DNA from: CF-162 sp040882565
GTDB lineage: Bacteria; Chloroflexota; Dehalococcoidia; SM23-28-2; RBG-16-64-32
Assembly (NCBI GenBank): GCA_040882565.1
Contig: JBBEAZ010000014.1
Location: 78,498-142,497, forward strand
DNA length: 64,000 bases
Reading direction: 5' to 3'
Part shown: positions 15,854 to 25,006 of the stretch, piece by piece
How positions within the stretch are numbered: the stretch's first letter is position 1
Layout: each line of letters opens with the position of its first letter
Translations under genes and position numbers: made by a program
Notes under the pieces: generated by a model
The model's input: the letters and a program-made list of their open reading frames with translations, nothing else
Told to the model about the DNA's origin: nothing
Databases searched by the model: none

Positions 15854-15870
15854 GCCACAATCCCCGAGCC

Positions 15871-16799
15871 TTAGCTGAACATCGCGACTGGAATCACCTG
15901 TATCACGGGTCCACTGATCGTCGTCTCGGTCTTTGAGAAATCCATCCCCGACTCTCCAGCTTTGTCGAAGGCCGACTCCAACGCGGAAAGAGTTCCTTCC
16001 GGCAGGCGCGCAAGACCGGACTTCCTGAACAGATTGACTCCCTCTGATTTTACCTTGATGACCCTCGTGATCTTGCCGAGCACCCAGAATTCGCCGTCGA
16101 TCAAATCGTTGAGGGAGGGGTCGTTGAAGTAGTTTGCGTCAACCATAAGCACCGCGCGCAGCCCTCGTGAGCCTGTCAACTCAGCCACGAGATCTACCGG
16201 GCCGTCTTGTCTCACTATCTTGAGGATGCTCGCCATCTGCTTGCCAAGCGTGGCCATCTGCTCGGTCTGACTTTTGTTGTCCGAGTTGAGGCGCGTGACA
16301 GACTCGAGCACTGCTACCGCTTGGACGAATCCTTCGAGATTCCCCACTAGGGGATTCTTCCGAAGAACGGCCCGGAACTCGACATAGTCACCGCTGGTCA
16401 ACCGCATGAACTCATCGGAACCGGATATCTCGTGAATGACTCCATGCTTGAACAGGTGATCGCGGGCCGGGATGTTGGCGTGTGTACGCGATCGGCTGTG
16501 ACTTCCTCATTGTATTTTGTGCCGCGCTTCGCGTCCGTTCCGAGTTGGACGCCGACAAATGCGAATGGGTTCCCGGTCCCGAGGCTTGCCCTCGCCTCTG
16601 TTGAGTCGACTTGCTCATCCAGCGACGAAGTACGGACCCGACGGAGCCCGGCAAATCCATCTTCAATGATCGCCAGGAGGTCAAAAACCAGTCTTTGGTT
16701 CAGATAGATGGGAATTGGGAAGTCCCGGGCGGTGTGCGCGGGACCGGGCTGCGGGGGCTCCACCGGCGTGCGTTTCTTACGGAACCACATTTTGAACAC
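15871..16799 (-). pseudogene. DUF6414-like gene split by one frameshift
   Basis: Two adjacent frames form one protein of about 310 residues. The first (from 16799) reads PIYLNQRLVFDLLAIIEDGF and ends after VTADRVHTPTS. The second carries ARDHLFKHGVIHEISGSDEF before MRLTSGDYVEFRAVLRKN and runs to 15871. The layout (YLNQ start, GTGNPFAFVGV, VTADRVHTPTS, then a domain with LVAELTGSRGLRAVLMVDAN) matches my memory of the DUF6414 family. Adding one base in the GGG run near 16464 (plus strand) restores the frame. It is convergent with the methyltransferase-nuclease gene, 17 bases apart. Function is unknown. Confidence 0.6.
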
Positions 16800-16946
16800 T
16801 CTTTGTCCTCCGGATCCATGTTGCCACGGCCAACATTGCGTCTGTCAACGCGCAGGTGACACTAAGCCGCTGCCGTCCCTGACCAAAATTCGTTAGAGTC
16901 TAAACGACAGAGCAACACCAGCCAGCGATTGCCTAGAGAGACAATA

Positions 16947-17723
16947 ATGTTCGATCCGTGGAAGAGACCCAGCCAAGAGATGCCAGAGCCGGTCGGACGA
17001 GTCCTGTCCGTGCGGTTCGACGAAGTCGAGGAGATACTAGCCGCAGAGGGGATGTTCGCCGTTGAGTCAATGGGCGATCGTCGGTTGCTAGTCTTCCATC
17101 AAGGCCTGCGTGTTGGCCGCGATCTTGTGGTAGCGCGGGCGGACAAGCGCTATGAGGGCTATCTTCAGGTAGTCCTTACCGCACTGTACTTCAAGGTCGT
17201 AAATGATCTACTTGCGGCGTGTCTGCTGATTAGATGCGGCTATGCGCTACAGTCGTACCCTTGCATGCGTGCTGCCTTCGAGGCGGCGGAAATGGCGGAG
17301 TACCTCCTAGCGAACGCAAGCGAGGTGAACGATTGCATTCGTGGTGGCGGGCGATTCGAGCGCAACCTAGATTGGATCAGAGCAGAATTGCCCGATACGG
17401 CAACGCGAAGAAAGGCTTATGGATTCTTCAACTATTTCGCCCACAACAACATGAAGGGGATGAATGTCTATATGCGTCATGAGGACGGCGATGTCGTCAT
17501 CGTGCACGCCGGCGCTCAAGAGCCACCGCACGACGCGCTGCGGCCATATGTCTTCGCGACAACTCTGCTGGCGTACGCCACGCGTACGTTGTGGCAGGCG
17601 GATGTGGATGCCATCGATGACGACTGGGTCAAGCGGTTCAACGCGTTCGACCAGTCGACGAACCGGTCGTTCTCGGAAGTTGGTGAGCCACCAAATGATA
17701 AGGCAGCCGCGCCAACAGAATAG
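16947..17723 (+). CDS. hypothetical protein, possibly HEPN/DUF5677-like
   Basis: A 258-residue protein of unknown function, mostly helical. The core has VVNDLLAACLLIRCGYALQS, then AAFEAAEMAEYLLAN, and RRKAYGFFNYFAHNNMKG. The last part resembles the Y..F..H signature of DUF5677/HEPN-like all-helical proteins, but this is weak. The ATG at 16947 is preferred over an in-frame TTG at 16929. The codon use is less GC-biased than in flanking housekeeping genes. It lies beside the methyltransferase-nuclease and DUF6414-like genes, so it may be part of the same acquired block. Confidence 0.6.
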   Translation: MFDPWKRPSQEMPEPVGRVLSVRFDEVEEILAAEGMFAVESMGDRRLLVFHQGLRVGRDLVVARADKRYEGYLQVVLTALYFKVVNDLLAACLLIRCGYALQSYPCMRAAFEAAEMAEYLLANASEVNDCIRGGGRFERNLDWIRAELPDTATRRKAYGFFNYFAHNNMKGMNVYMRHEDGDVVIVHAGAQEPPHDALRPYVFATTLLAYATRTLWQADVDAIDDDWVKRFNAFDQSTNRSFSEVGEPPNDKAAAPTE

Positions 17724-17841
17724 TGCGACCTTCGATCAATTAGTTTCTTGTGGCGAGCTGTACTTCGTAGGCCCAGCGGCCGAGGCTAGGCCCTGACCTA
17801 CGGAGGAGGGTGGCGCGGCGGTTCGGCGGGGGCGCTGGCCT

Positions 17842-18975
17842 TTAGTCGGTCCTCATCTTGGCCGGGTCTATCGACATTTCGTGGCACCAGGCGACGTAGG
17901 CGAGGGGGGAGATTTCGCTGGGTTTGATTTCGCTGCGGCCGCCCCAGAAGACGTTGGTGTACGTGACGGGCATGCCGAGTTCGGCGAGGTGGGTGTCGAT
18001 GGCGGCTTTGTGGGCGAGGACGAGGGTTTTGTCGGTGCCGTGGGCGACGCCCATGATGTTGACGTTGTTGAAGTTGGCGCCGCCTTCGCGCCAGTAGGCG
18101 TGGGTGAGGATGTGGTGGCGGCCGACCTCGCGGCCGGCTTCAACTTCGCGGCCGGGGGGGACGGCCCAGTGGAAGAGGGCGTTGTAGCGGGTGACGCGCT
18201 CGCCTGAGGCAGTCTCCTTGACGTGCTCGAGGAAGGTGGAGAAGCGGCCGATGAGCTTGCGCTCGTGGAGGGACTCGGCGACGCGGAAGAAGGTCTGTAG
18301 GTCGACGCCGGCTCTGGTGGCGCGAGCGCTCCAGGGGTCGCGGGCGATCTCGGCGACGTCGAACTCGCGCTTGAGGGCGGTGAGGACGCGCCACTCCATC
18401 TCGGTGAGTTGGGCGACCTCGGGGTACATGACCTCGGCGGGCTCGTCGGAGCGGCTGCCGGGCGCCATGCCGCGGCGGCGGGTGTGGCCGACGCCGAGGA
18501 CGAAAAGGGCTCTGGCGGGCATCAGTCGGTAGGACTCGCAGCCTGTGCGGAGAGCGAGGAAGTCGCAGTGGGCGGGCATCGAGTAGCCCTGGGGGACTTT
18601 GACGGTGGTCCAGAGCCGGTACTTCGAGCCGGGGGTCGCGCTGTTGTCGGTGGTGCGGATGACGACGTGGCCGCTGAAGGGGTCGCGCTGGAACATGAAG
18701 TCGAAGGCGGACTGTAGGCGGTCCTGGGGGACCTGCCAGGCGACGAGAGAGCCCTGGGCGAGGTTGGTGGAGAGGAGGGTCTGGCGGACGCGGCGGATGG
18801 TGCCGGCGGCGAGGAGGGCGCGGATGCGCTCGATGACGGTGTCGAGGGGGATTTCGGAGAGGCGGGCGATTTCGGCGAAGGGGTCGCGGTGGAAGCCGGC
18901 GAGGCGGTCTTCGGAGACGGCGAGGATGGCGGTGTTGGTGGGGTCGGTGAGGGAGAGGGGGGCTGTTTGAGTCAT
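17842..18975 (-). CDS. tandem Lrp/AsnC-type protein, siroheme decarboxylase-like
   Basis: A 377-residue protein made of two similar halves. Each has an AsnC-like helix-turn-helix (DPFAEIARLSEIPLDTVIER; EFDVAEIARDPWSAR) followed by an alpha/beta domain. This double architecture is typical of NirD/L and AhbA/B siroheme decarboxylases, which make 12,18-didecarboxysiroheme for heme d1 or alternative heme synthesis. The segment THAYWREGGANFNNVNIMGVAHG replaces the usual active-site region, so a divergent function or a plain regulator is possible. No heme-synthesis genes are adjacent. The neighbour is a molybdopterin oxidoreductase on the same strand. Confidence 0.6.
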   Translation of the reverse strand: MTQTAPLSLTDPTNTAILAVSEDRLAGFHRDPFAEIARLSEIPLDTVIERIRALLAAGTIRRVRQTLLSTNLAQGSLVAWQVPQDRLQSAFDFMFQRDPFSGHVVIRTTDNSATPGSKYRLWTTVKVPQGYSMPAHCDFLALRTGCESYRLMPARALFVLGVGHTRRRGMAPGSRSDEPAEVMYPEVAQLTEMEWRVLTALKREFDVAEIARDPWSARATRAGVDLQTFFRVAESLHERKLIGRFSTFLEHVKETASGERVTRYNALFHWAVPPGREVEAGREVGRHHILTHAYWREGGANFNNVNIMGVAHGTDKTLVLAHKAAIDTHLAELGMPVTYTNVFWGGRSEIKPSEISPLAYVAWCHEMSIDPAKMRTD

Positions 18976-19044
18976 GAGTGGTTAGCGGAGAGAGGCGAGA
19001 GTGGGCGGCAGGGTATAGCGTACGTCAGCCGGCCATCTCCGGCC

Positions 19045-19077
19045 AACTGTTAACTGTTCACTATCCACTGATCACTA
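19045..19077. repeat. heptanucleotide tandem repeat, copy 2
   Basis: Read on the minus strand: units AGTGATC, AGTGGAT, AGTGAAC, AGTTAAC. The TAG stop of the oxidoreductase gene is the first part of the repeat. It occupies the short gap between that gene and the siroheme decarboxylase-like gene. Confidence 0.7.
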
Positions 19078-19692
19078 CGAATAGCGTTCTTCTTTGAAGG
19101 GGTCGCCGCGGATGTGGTAGCCGTAGCGTTCCCAGAAGCCGGGTTGGTCGCGGGGGATGAATTCGAGGGCGTTGAGCCACTTGGCGCTTTTCCAGAAGTA
19201 GAGGTGGGGGACGAAGAGGCGGCAGGGGCCGCCGTGCTCGGAGGGGAGGGGTTGGCCTTCGTAGGTGTAGGCGAGGAGGTTCTGGTCGCGAAGCCCTACG
19301 GGTCCGAGAAAGTCGTCGAGGAGGAGGTTGGTGGTGTAGCCGCCGTAGCAGTGGGCCATGACGGCGGTGGCTTCGGGCTTGAGCTGGACGTGGGTCATGA
19401 GATCGAGGACGGAGAGGCCCTCGAAGTTGGTGTCCATCTTGGACCAGGTGGTGACGCAGTGGATGTCGGTGTGGACCTTCGTGGTGGGTAGGGCGGCGAA
19501 CTGCTGCCAGTTGAACTCGACTTCCTTCTCGACGAGGCCGAAGATACGGAGCTTCCAGTCGGCGGTGGAGACGCGCGGGGTGCCGCCGTAGGTGAGCGTG
19601 GGCCAGTCGTCGGTGACTTTCTGGCCGGGGGGCAGGCGGTCGCCGTACTTTTCGCGGTCCTTGGAGCGGCGGGAGAGGATGTCGAAGGCCAT
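19075..19692 (-). CDS. molybdopterin-dependent oxidoreductase (sulfite oxidase family)
   Basis: A 205-residue protein with the oxidoreductase molybdopterin-binding fold of the sulfite oxidase/YuiH/MsrP group. The cofactor-binding cysteine is in IHCVTTWSK, with PSEHGGPCRLFVPHLYFWKS and WLNALEF downstream. There is no signal peptide or dimerisation domain, so it is a cytoplasmic short form such as YuiH. The substrate is unknown. The start is behind a TACCCT box with 6 bases between. Confidence 0.85.
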   Translation of the reverse strand: MAFDILSRRSKDREKYGDRLPPGQKVTDDWPTLTYGGTPRVSTADWKLRIFGLVEKEVEFNWQQFAALPTTKVHTDIHCVTTWSKMDTNFEGLSVLDLMTHVQLKPEATAVMAHCYGGYTTNLLLDDFLGPVGLRDQNLLAYTYEGQPLPSEHGGPCRLFVPHLYFWKSAKWLNALEFIPRDQPGFWERYGYHIRGDPFKEERYS

Positions 19693-19716
19693 GGGATAAG
19701 GGTACAGGGTTGGGGA

Positions 19717-19751
19717 GAGAGTGGACAGTGGAGAGTGGACAGTGGACAGCG
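19717..19751. repeat. heptanucleotide tandem repeat, copy 3
   Basis: Units AGTGGAC, AGTGGAG, AGTGGAC, AGTGGAC, then a decayed unit. It lies in the divergent space between the oxidoreductase gene and lspA. Confidence 0.75.
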
Positions 19752-19792
19752 GGCTGAGTGGCGCCGAGAGCGTGGTGTCGTTCTGGCGCTCA

Positions 19793-19852
19793 CCTTCGTT
19801 GCGCCGGGGCCCTTCGCTGCGCCTGCGGCTGCCCTCAGGGAACGGCGGGACG
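19793..19852. repeat. dispersed CTTCG...CTCAGGGAACG element
   Basis: Contains CCTTCGTTGCGCC, CCTTCGCTGCGCC and CTCAGGGAACG. A similar arrangement occurs at about 32397-32445, and shorter relatives sit near 13940, 14060 and 23400. It is non-coding and upstream of lspA. Confidence 0.5.
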
Positions 19853-19908
19853 CGGGAAGGGGCGTGGGGTCGTGAGCGACGGGTGTGCGTCGCGTATCAT
19901 CGACGGGT

Positions 19909-20445
19909 ATGCAGACGGTTGATGCGACGAGTGCGGCGGGGGAGCCGAGCGCGGGGGCGCCGGCGGTTCATCGGTATGCGTTTTGGGTGGCGGCGGCGGT
20001 TGTGGTGGCGCTGGACCAGGCGACGAAGACGGTGGTGCGGTCGACGCTGGAGCGGGGGGAGGCGTGGCCCTCGGAGGACTGGCCGGTGCGGATCAAGCAC
20101 GTGACGAACACGGGGGCGGCGTTCGGGATCCTGGAGGACCAGACGGCGTTCTTGATCGTGATGGCGTGCATCGGGCTGGCGGCGATCTACGTGTACTACC
20201 GGAACCCGCCGTTCAACCACTGGACGGCGACGCTGGGAATCGGGATGCTGCTGGGCGGGGCCGCGGGGAACCTGATCGACCGCGTGCGGGTGGGCCGAGT
20301 GACGGACTTCATCGACTTTCCGAATTTTCCTTCGTTCAACGTCGCGGACTCGTCGATCAATGTGGGGGTGGCGATCATTGTGATCGGATACCTGTTGTTT
20401 GAGATGCGGAACGAACAGACGCCGCCGGCTGATGAGGACGGTTGA
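19909..20445 (+). CDS. lspA: lipoprotein signal peptidase
   Basis: Signal peptidase II, an inner-membrane aspartyl protease that cleaves prolipoproteins before the lipidated cysteine. It has 178 residues and four membrane segments. Family motifs are NTGAAFG, GNLIDRVRVGRVTDFIDF (first catalytic Asp) and FNVADSSINVG (second catalytic Asp). The ATG at 19909 lies 8 bases after a TATCAT box; a GTG at 19885 is possible but adds nothing conserved. The rluD-like gene overlaps its end by 14 bases. The lipoprotein encoded at 34387 is a plausible client. Confidence 0.95.
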   Translation: MQTVDATSAAGEPSAGAPAVHRYAFWVAAAVVVALDQATKTVVRSTLERGEAWPSEDWPVRIKHVTNTGAAFGILEDQTAFLIVMACIGLAAIYVYYRNPPFNHWTATLGIGMLLGGAAGNLIDRVRVGRVTDFIDFPNFPSFNVADSSINVGVAIIVIGYLLFEMRNEQTPPADEDG

Positions 20446-21334
20446 GCTAACGGCGGACCGCGGGGGTGAGCGCGTGGATACGTTTGTCGCGCGGCGCTTG
20501 CCGGAGCTTTCGCGGAGTCATGCGCAGAAGCTGATCGACGCGGGGTTGCTGACGATCGAGGGGCGGATACCGCGAGCTTCGGAGAAGGTGGGCGCGGGTG
20601 AGCGGGTGCGTGTGGAGATCCCGCCGCCGGAGGAGATGCGGCTGGAGCCAGAGGCGATCCCGCTGGCGATCGTGTACCAGGACCGCGACATCATCGTGGT
20701 CGACAAGCCGGCGGGGCTGACGGTGCACCCGGCGCCGGGCCACCCTACGGGCACGCTGGTGAACGCGCTGCTGGCGGCGGTGCCGGACCTGCAGGGGATA
20801 TCGGGGACGCTGCGGCCGGGGATTGTGCATCGGCTGGACAAGGACACTTCGGGGCTGCTGGTGGTGGCGAAGAACGACCGGGCGATGCGGGCGTTGCAGG
20901 GGCAACTGAAGGCGCGGCTGGTGCACAAGACTTACCTGGCGCTGGTCGAGGGGGTGCCGTCGCCGCGTGAGGGGGCGATCGAGGCGCCGATCGGCCGGAG
21001 CCCGAAGAACCGCAAGAAGATGGCGGTGGTGGCGAACGGGCGTGAGTCGGTGACGCGGTACAAGGTGCGGGAGGAGTTGCCGGGCAAGCTGGCGCTGCTG
21101 GAGGTGGAGCCGGTGACGGGACGGACGCACCAGATCCGGGTGCACATGGCGGCGATCGGGCATCCGATCGTGGGGGATGCGGTGTACGGGAAGCGGTCTG
21201 AGGTGGTCGGGCGGCAGTTCTTGCACGCGTGGAAGCTGGCGTTCGGGATGCCGCTGGGTGGGCGGCAGGTGGAGTTCGAGTCGCCGTTGCCGGCGGACCT
21301 GTGGGAGGCGCTGGAGACGCTGCGCGGAGGCTAG
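20432..21334 (+). CDS. rluD: RluA/RluD-family pseudouridine synthase
   Basis: Modifies uridines in 23S rRNA. It has 300 residues: an S4 RNA-binding domain (about 10-65, RLPELSRSHAQKLIDAGLL) followed by the catalytic domain with the active Asp in HRLDKDTSG and the motifs DKPAGLTVHPAPGH and GRTHQIRVHMA. The lspA-rluD pairing is common in bacteria. The symbol is a family-level guess because RluA, RluC and RluD are hard to separate. Confidence 0.9.
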   Translation: MRTVELTADRGGERVDTFVARRLPELSRSHAQKLIDAGLLTIEGRIPRASEKVGAGERVRVEIPPPEEMRLEPEAIPLAIVYQDRDIIVVDKPAGLTVHPAPGHPTGTLVNALLAAVPDLQGISGTLRPGIVHRLDKDTSGLLVVAKNDRAMRALQGQLKARLVHKTYLALVEGVPSPREGAIEAPIGRSPKNRKKMAVVANGRESVTRYKVREELPGKLALLEVEPVTGRTHQIRVHMAAIGHPIVGDAVYGKRSEVVGRQFLHAWKLAFGMPLGGRQVEFESPLPADLWEALETLRGG

Positions 21335-21642
21335 TCGACGCCGGGAGGTTTGCCGGCGCCGATGGGGGTGACGCCGGTGGCGTAGATGTAGATGCGGTTG
21401 TAGAAGCGGGCGAGGACGGGCTTGTGGCCCTCCGCCTGAAGTTGCCTGATGAGGCCGGGGAGGACCGCGCCGTAGCCCTTGAGGGGCAGGGTTTTGTAGT
21501 ACCAGTAGTCCTCGCCGTTCCAGATGAGTTTGACGGAGGGCTCGACCTGGCCGTACTCGATGTAGGGTAGTTCGAGGCCGCCAGAGGCGAGGGTTTCGAG
21601 GCGGTCGTCGTGGACTTCGTGGACGCCTTGCATTGGTTGCAA
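21331..21642 (-). CDS. hypothetical protein
   Basis: A 103-residue protein of unknown function with segments VKLIWNGEDYWYYKTLPLKG and KPVLARFYNRIYIYATG. It has no membrane or signal segment. It overlaps the end of the rluD-like gene by 4 bases in convergent orientation. An internal ATG three codons in is an alternative start. Ordered hydrophobic and aromatic patterns suggest a folded alpha/beta domain. Confidence 0.6.
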   Translation of the reverse strand: MQPMQGVHEVHDDRLETLASGGLELPYIEYGQVEPSVKLIWNGEDYWYYKTLPLKGYGAVLPGLIRQLQAEGHKPVLARFYNRIYIYATGVTPIGAGKPPGVD

Positions 21643-21674
21643 CGATAGCGGGAGGTGGTGGCCAGGGGCAAGGG

Positions 21675-21711
21675 CGAATAGTGGACAGTGGACAGTGGAC
21701 AGTGAATAGAA
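21675..21711. repeat. heptanucleotide tandem repeat, copy 4
   Basis: Units ATAGTGG, ACAGTGG, ACAGTGG, ACAGTGA, then ATAG. It ends 8 bases before the gltX ATG, and its last TAGAAT (21707-21712) could act as the gltX -10 box. Confidence 0.75.
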
Positions 21712-21718
21712 TGGCGGT

Positions 21719-23173
21719 ATGAGTGTGCGAACGCGGTATGCGCCCAGCCCGACGGGGGAGCCGCATATTGGGAATATCCGGACGGCGCTGTTTGACTGGC
21801 TGCTGGCGCGGCATCACGGCGGGCAGTTCATCCTGCGGATCGAGGATACGGACCGCCAGCGGTTTACCGAGGGCGGCGTGGAGGCGCAGGTGGAGACGCT
21901 GCGCTGGCTGGGGCTGGACTGGGACGAGGGGCCGGACGTCGGCGGGCCGTTTGCTCCATACACGGAGTCCGAGCGGCTGGACATCTATAACGAGCACACG
22001 GAGCGCTTGATCCAGACTGATTGGGCGTACAGATGTTATTGCTCGCGAGAGAGGCTGGATGAGGTGCGGAAGGCGCAGCAGGCGCGCAAGGAACCGCCGC
22101 GATACGACCGCCATTGTCGCGAGCTGTCGGCGGAGGAGCGGGCGCAGCGTGAGGCCGAGGGCACGAAGCCAGTGGTGCGCTTCAAGACGCCTCTGACCGG
22201 CGAGACGGCGACGCGGGATGCGCTGCGAGGTGAAGTTACGTTCGCAAACGATACGCTGGACGACTTCGTGATCCTGAAGTCGGACGGGTACCCGACGTAT
22301 CACCTGGCGGCGATGGTCGACGATCATTTAATGGAGATAACGCACGTGCTGAGGGGAGAGGACTGGCTGTCGAGCCTGCCGCGGCACGTCTTGATTTATC
22401 GGGCGTTTGGATGGGAGCCGCCGATCTTCGCGCACGTGTCGAACATCGTGGGCGCGGACCGGTCGAAGCTCTCGAAGCGCCACGGGGCTCATGCGGCGCT
22501 GGAGTACCGCGAGATGGGGTATCTGCCGGAGGCGGTGGTCAACTTCCTGGCGCTGCTGGGGTGGTCGCTCGACGATCACACGGAGATCATCGACCGGGAG
22601 ACGCTGATTAAGCATTTCGACATCGACCGGCTGCTGCCGAACCCGGCGGCGTTCAATGCCGACAAGCTGTTGTGGATGAACGGGATGTACATCCGCGAGA
22701 TGTCGCCGGAGGAGCTGGCGGCGCGGGCGCGGCCGTTCCTCGAGAAGGCGCTGGGGCACGAGGTTGAGGCGGCGAGGCTGGCGCGGATTGTGCCCCTGAT
22801 CCAGGAGCGAATTAAGACGCTGACGGAGATCGTCGAGATGGCGGACTTCTTCTTCACGGAGGGGCCGCTGGAGTACGATGCTGCGACGCTTGTTGGGAAG
22901 AAGTTCGCGGATGCGCCGGCGCGGGCGGCGGAGGGGCTGGAGCGGGTGATCGCTGCGTCTGAGCGGGTGACGGAGTGGTCGCACGAGGCGCTGGAGGCGG
23001 CGATCCGGACGCTGGCTGATGAGATGGGCGTGAAGGCTGGGGACCTGTTCGGGGTGGTGCGGGTGGCGATCACAGGGAAGACGGCGGCGCCGCCGTTGTT
23101 CGAGACGATGGAGGTGCTGGGGCGGGAGGTTACGCTGGCGCGTTTACGGGAGGCGTTGGGGAGGTTGAGGTAG
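21719..23173 (+). CDS. gltX: glutamyl-tRNA synthetase
   Basis: Charges tRNA-Glu with glutamate. It has 484 residues, the normal length. The class I HIGH motif is in PSPTGEPHIGNIRTALF, and the KMSKS equivalent is SKLSKRHGA (about residue 258). The anticodon-binding C-terminal domain ends in LGREVTLARLREAL. There is no Shine-Dalgarno sequence; a TAGAAT box supplied by the heptad repeat ends 6 bases before the ATG. Confidence 0.96.
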   Translation: MSVRTRYAPSPTGEPHIGNIRTALFDWLLARHHGGQFILRIEDTDRQRFTEGGVEAQVETLRWLGLDWDEGPDVGGPFAPYTESERLDIYNEHTERLIQTDWAYRCYCSRERLDEVRKAQQARKEPPRYDRHCRELSAEERAQREAEGTKPVVRFKTPLTGETATRDALRGEVTFANDTLDDFVILKSDGYPTYHLAAMVDDHLMEITHVLRGEDWLSSLPRHVLIYRAFGWEPPIFAHVSNIVGADRSKLSKRHGAHAALEYREMGYLPEAVVNFLALLGWSLDDHTEIIDRETLIKHFDIDRLLPNPAAFNADKLLWMNGMYIREMSPEELAARARPFLEKALGHEVEAARLARIVPLIQERIKTLTEIVEMADFFFTEGPLEYDAATLVGKKFADAPARAAEGLERVIAASERVTEWSHEALEAAIRTLADEMGVKAGDLFGVVRVAITGKTAAPPLFETMEVLGREVTLARLREALGRLR

Positions 23174-23209
23174 GGGATTGCCGGGCTACCTACTTCGGGA
23201 AGTGGGTGC

Positions 23210-23245
23210 CCCGTTCGCCCATTCGTGAGCCTCAGGGCGAACGGG
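23210..23245. terminator. hairpin after gltX
   Basis: An 11-bp perfect stem, CCCGTTCGCCC with GGGCGAACGGG, and a 14-base loop, 36 bases after the gltX stop. No T-run follows, so it may be a REP-like element rather than an intrinsic terminator. The rest of 23174-23451 contains CTTCGATTCCTCAGG-type dispersed repeat sequence and no gene. Confidence 0.45.
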
Positions 23246-23451
23246 ACGGGGCGTGCTACACCGCGAAGTGCTGGGCGGGCGGCCACGAACACAGCGGGCC
23301 GTTGAGGCGATTCGTGGGGTGCCTCGCCCCTACGCGGAATGTTGGGTGGAGGGGGGCAGGTTTGACCGGGATAGCGCTTCAGCTTCGATTCCTCAGCTTT
23401 CGCTGATGGTGGAGTTGGCGTCCTTCGATTCCTCAGGATGAACGAGAGGGG

Positions 23452-24132
23452 TCAGGCGACGGCGATGAGGACGCCTCGGAGGACCTGGCGGTGGTCGTAT
23501 TCGGCGCCGATGGGGCCGGGAACAAGGACTCTTTCGCCGGCGCAGGTGATGATGGTGATGGTGTCGGCGCCGGTCGGAAGCATCCAGTGCTGGGCGTCCT
23601 GGTCTGTTGGGGCGACGGTTAGTGAGTCTGTGATTTCGTAGACGAGGTGGCTGCCGTCCTGTCGCTGGATTTCGACGTGATCACCCGGTTGCATCTCACT
23701 CAAACGCTTGAAGACGGCGTCTCCGCGCCACGTGACGTGTCCGGCGAAGACGGCGTTGTCGCCGTTGCCGGGATACGCGGAGAAGTTATACCAGGCGACG
23801 AGTTGGGCCTCGTACGGTACTTCGGGTACCTGGTTCTCGTCGACGCCGTAGGCGGAAACGGGGGCGTCGACGCCGATCTTATCCATGACCAAGCGGAAGG
23901 ACTCGGTACCGACAACTTCGGCACCTGGAGGCAGTTGTCCGTCGGCGCCGGGGGCGGGACCGTTCGGCCGGATCCAGGCGAGCTGGCCGGGGGTGTTGCC
24001 TTTGTAGACGTACTCATACCCCGCGAAGCCGAGGAGACTGAAGCCAATGACCAGCCACATCATCGCGAGGATCATGTAGAAGCGTCTTTGACCCGTGGTT
24101 TGCGAGCGGGGCGAGCCGCGACGATACGCCAT
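23452..24132 (-). CDS. sortase (class E/F-like)
   Basis: A 226-residue membrane-anchored cysteine transpeptidase. A cytoplasmic basic start is followed by one transmembrane helix (MILAMMWLVIGFSLLGFAG) and an extracellular sortase domain. The triad is visible: His in FAGHVTW, Cys in TIITCAGE and Arg in YDHRQVLRG. A second sortase lies next to it on the same strand. No LPxTG-type substrate was recognised in the window, so targets are unknown. Confidence 0.88.
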   Translation of the reverse strand: MAYRRGSPRSQTTGQRRFYMILAMMWLVIGFSLLGFAGYEYVYKGNTPGQLAWIRPNGPAPGADGQLPPGAEVVGTESFRLVMDKIGVDAPVSAYGVDENQVPEVPYEAQLVAWYNFSAYPGNGDNAVFAGHVTWRGDAVFKRLSEMQPGDHVEIQRQDGSHLVYEITDSLTVAPTDQDAQHWMLPTGADTITIITCAGERVLVPGPIGAEYDHRQVLRGVLIAVA

Positions 24133-24206
24133 ATCCTAATTTGATAACGCAGGGGGTGGCGTGAGGTTGCTCTTAGAGCGTGATACTTTGTGAAACTTTG
24201 CGCGTA

Positions 24207-24923
24207 CTAGCCGCCGGCGGAGACAGCGGCGGGGCTCTCGAGAGCGGCTCGGACGACGAGCCGGTTGTCGTATTCGCCGCCGAAGATCGGGTCGTTCGTG
24301 TCGGTGTAGGTCCCGTCGCAGGTGATGATCGTGATGATATCGGTGTCGCTGGCGCTCATGACCTGCAGGGAGTTGGGGTCACTGGCGACGACCTGGAAGA
24401 CGTCGGTGACTTTGTACTTGAGCTCGACGCCATCAGTGCCCAGCAGCTTGATCTCGTCACCGACGCTGAGCGACTCGAGCCGGTAGAAAACGGCGGCGCC
24501 GAACCAAGTCACGTGGCCGGCGAAGACGGCGTTGCTGCCGGTTCCAGGCTGAGCCGAGAAGTTGTACCAGGCGACGACCTGTGCTGCGTCGTCGCCGGTC
24601 GGGACCTCCGGCACGGCGTCTGCGTCGAGGCCGTACTTGCGGACGGGCGCCTGGACGCTGATCTTGTCGATAACCATCGTGTAGTCCTCCAAGGGCAGTG
24701 GAGGGGTTGGTATTGGGGTCTGAGTGAGGTTGGCCGTAGGTTTTGGCGTGCGGGGCGCTGTCGTCGGGGTGCCGAGATCGCGAACCTCGACTTCTTCTTT
24801 GCCGTCGCCACCGGTCACCTGGAGGACGGCGACGGCGACGAGGGCCACGCCACCGACGAAGGCGAGGCCGCCGAGCGCGAGGAGCGCGCGGCGGAGGGGA
24901 CTTGCTTCGCTGAAGAATTTCAT
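24207..24923 (-). CDS. sortase (class E/F-like), second copy
   Basis: A 238-residue paralogue of the neighbouring sortase. It has an N-terminal membrane anchor (ALGGLAFVGGVALVAVAVL), a Pro/Thr-rich stalk (about residues 50-80) and the sortase domain with His in FAGHVTWFG, Cys in TIITCDGTY and Arg in YDNRLVVRA. The start MKFFSEASP was chosen because GAGGTTG and a TATAAT box lie upstream on the minus strand. The pair probably arose by duplication. Confidence 0.88.
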   Translation of the reverse strand: MKFFSEASPLRRALLALGGLAFVGGVALVAVAVLQVTGGDGKEEVEVRDLGTPTTAPRTPKPTANLTQTPIPTPPLPLEDYTMVIDKISVQAPVRKYGLDADAVPEVPTGDDAAQVVAWYNFSAQPGTGSNAVFAGHVTWFGAAVFYRLESLSVGDEIKLLGTDGVELKYKVTDVFQVVASDPNSLQVMSASDTDIITIITCDGTYTDTNDPIFGGEYDNRLVVRAALESPAAVSAGG

Positions 24924-25006
24924 AGGTATTGGGCAACCTCTATTATAAGTGGACGGCACGTTACGACACGCCTTTACACATATAGACGCGATAACAAGAC
25001 GAATGG

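Noticed and set aside
20447..22327. A 626-codon open frame on the minus strand across rluD and gltX
   Set aside because: It is antisense to two clear enzymes, is arginine/histidine/proline-rich and shows no family motif; such frames are common in GC-rich DNA.
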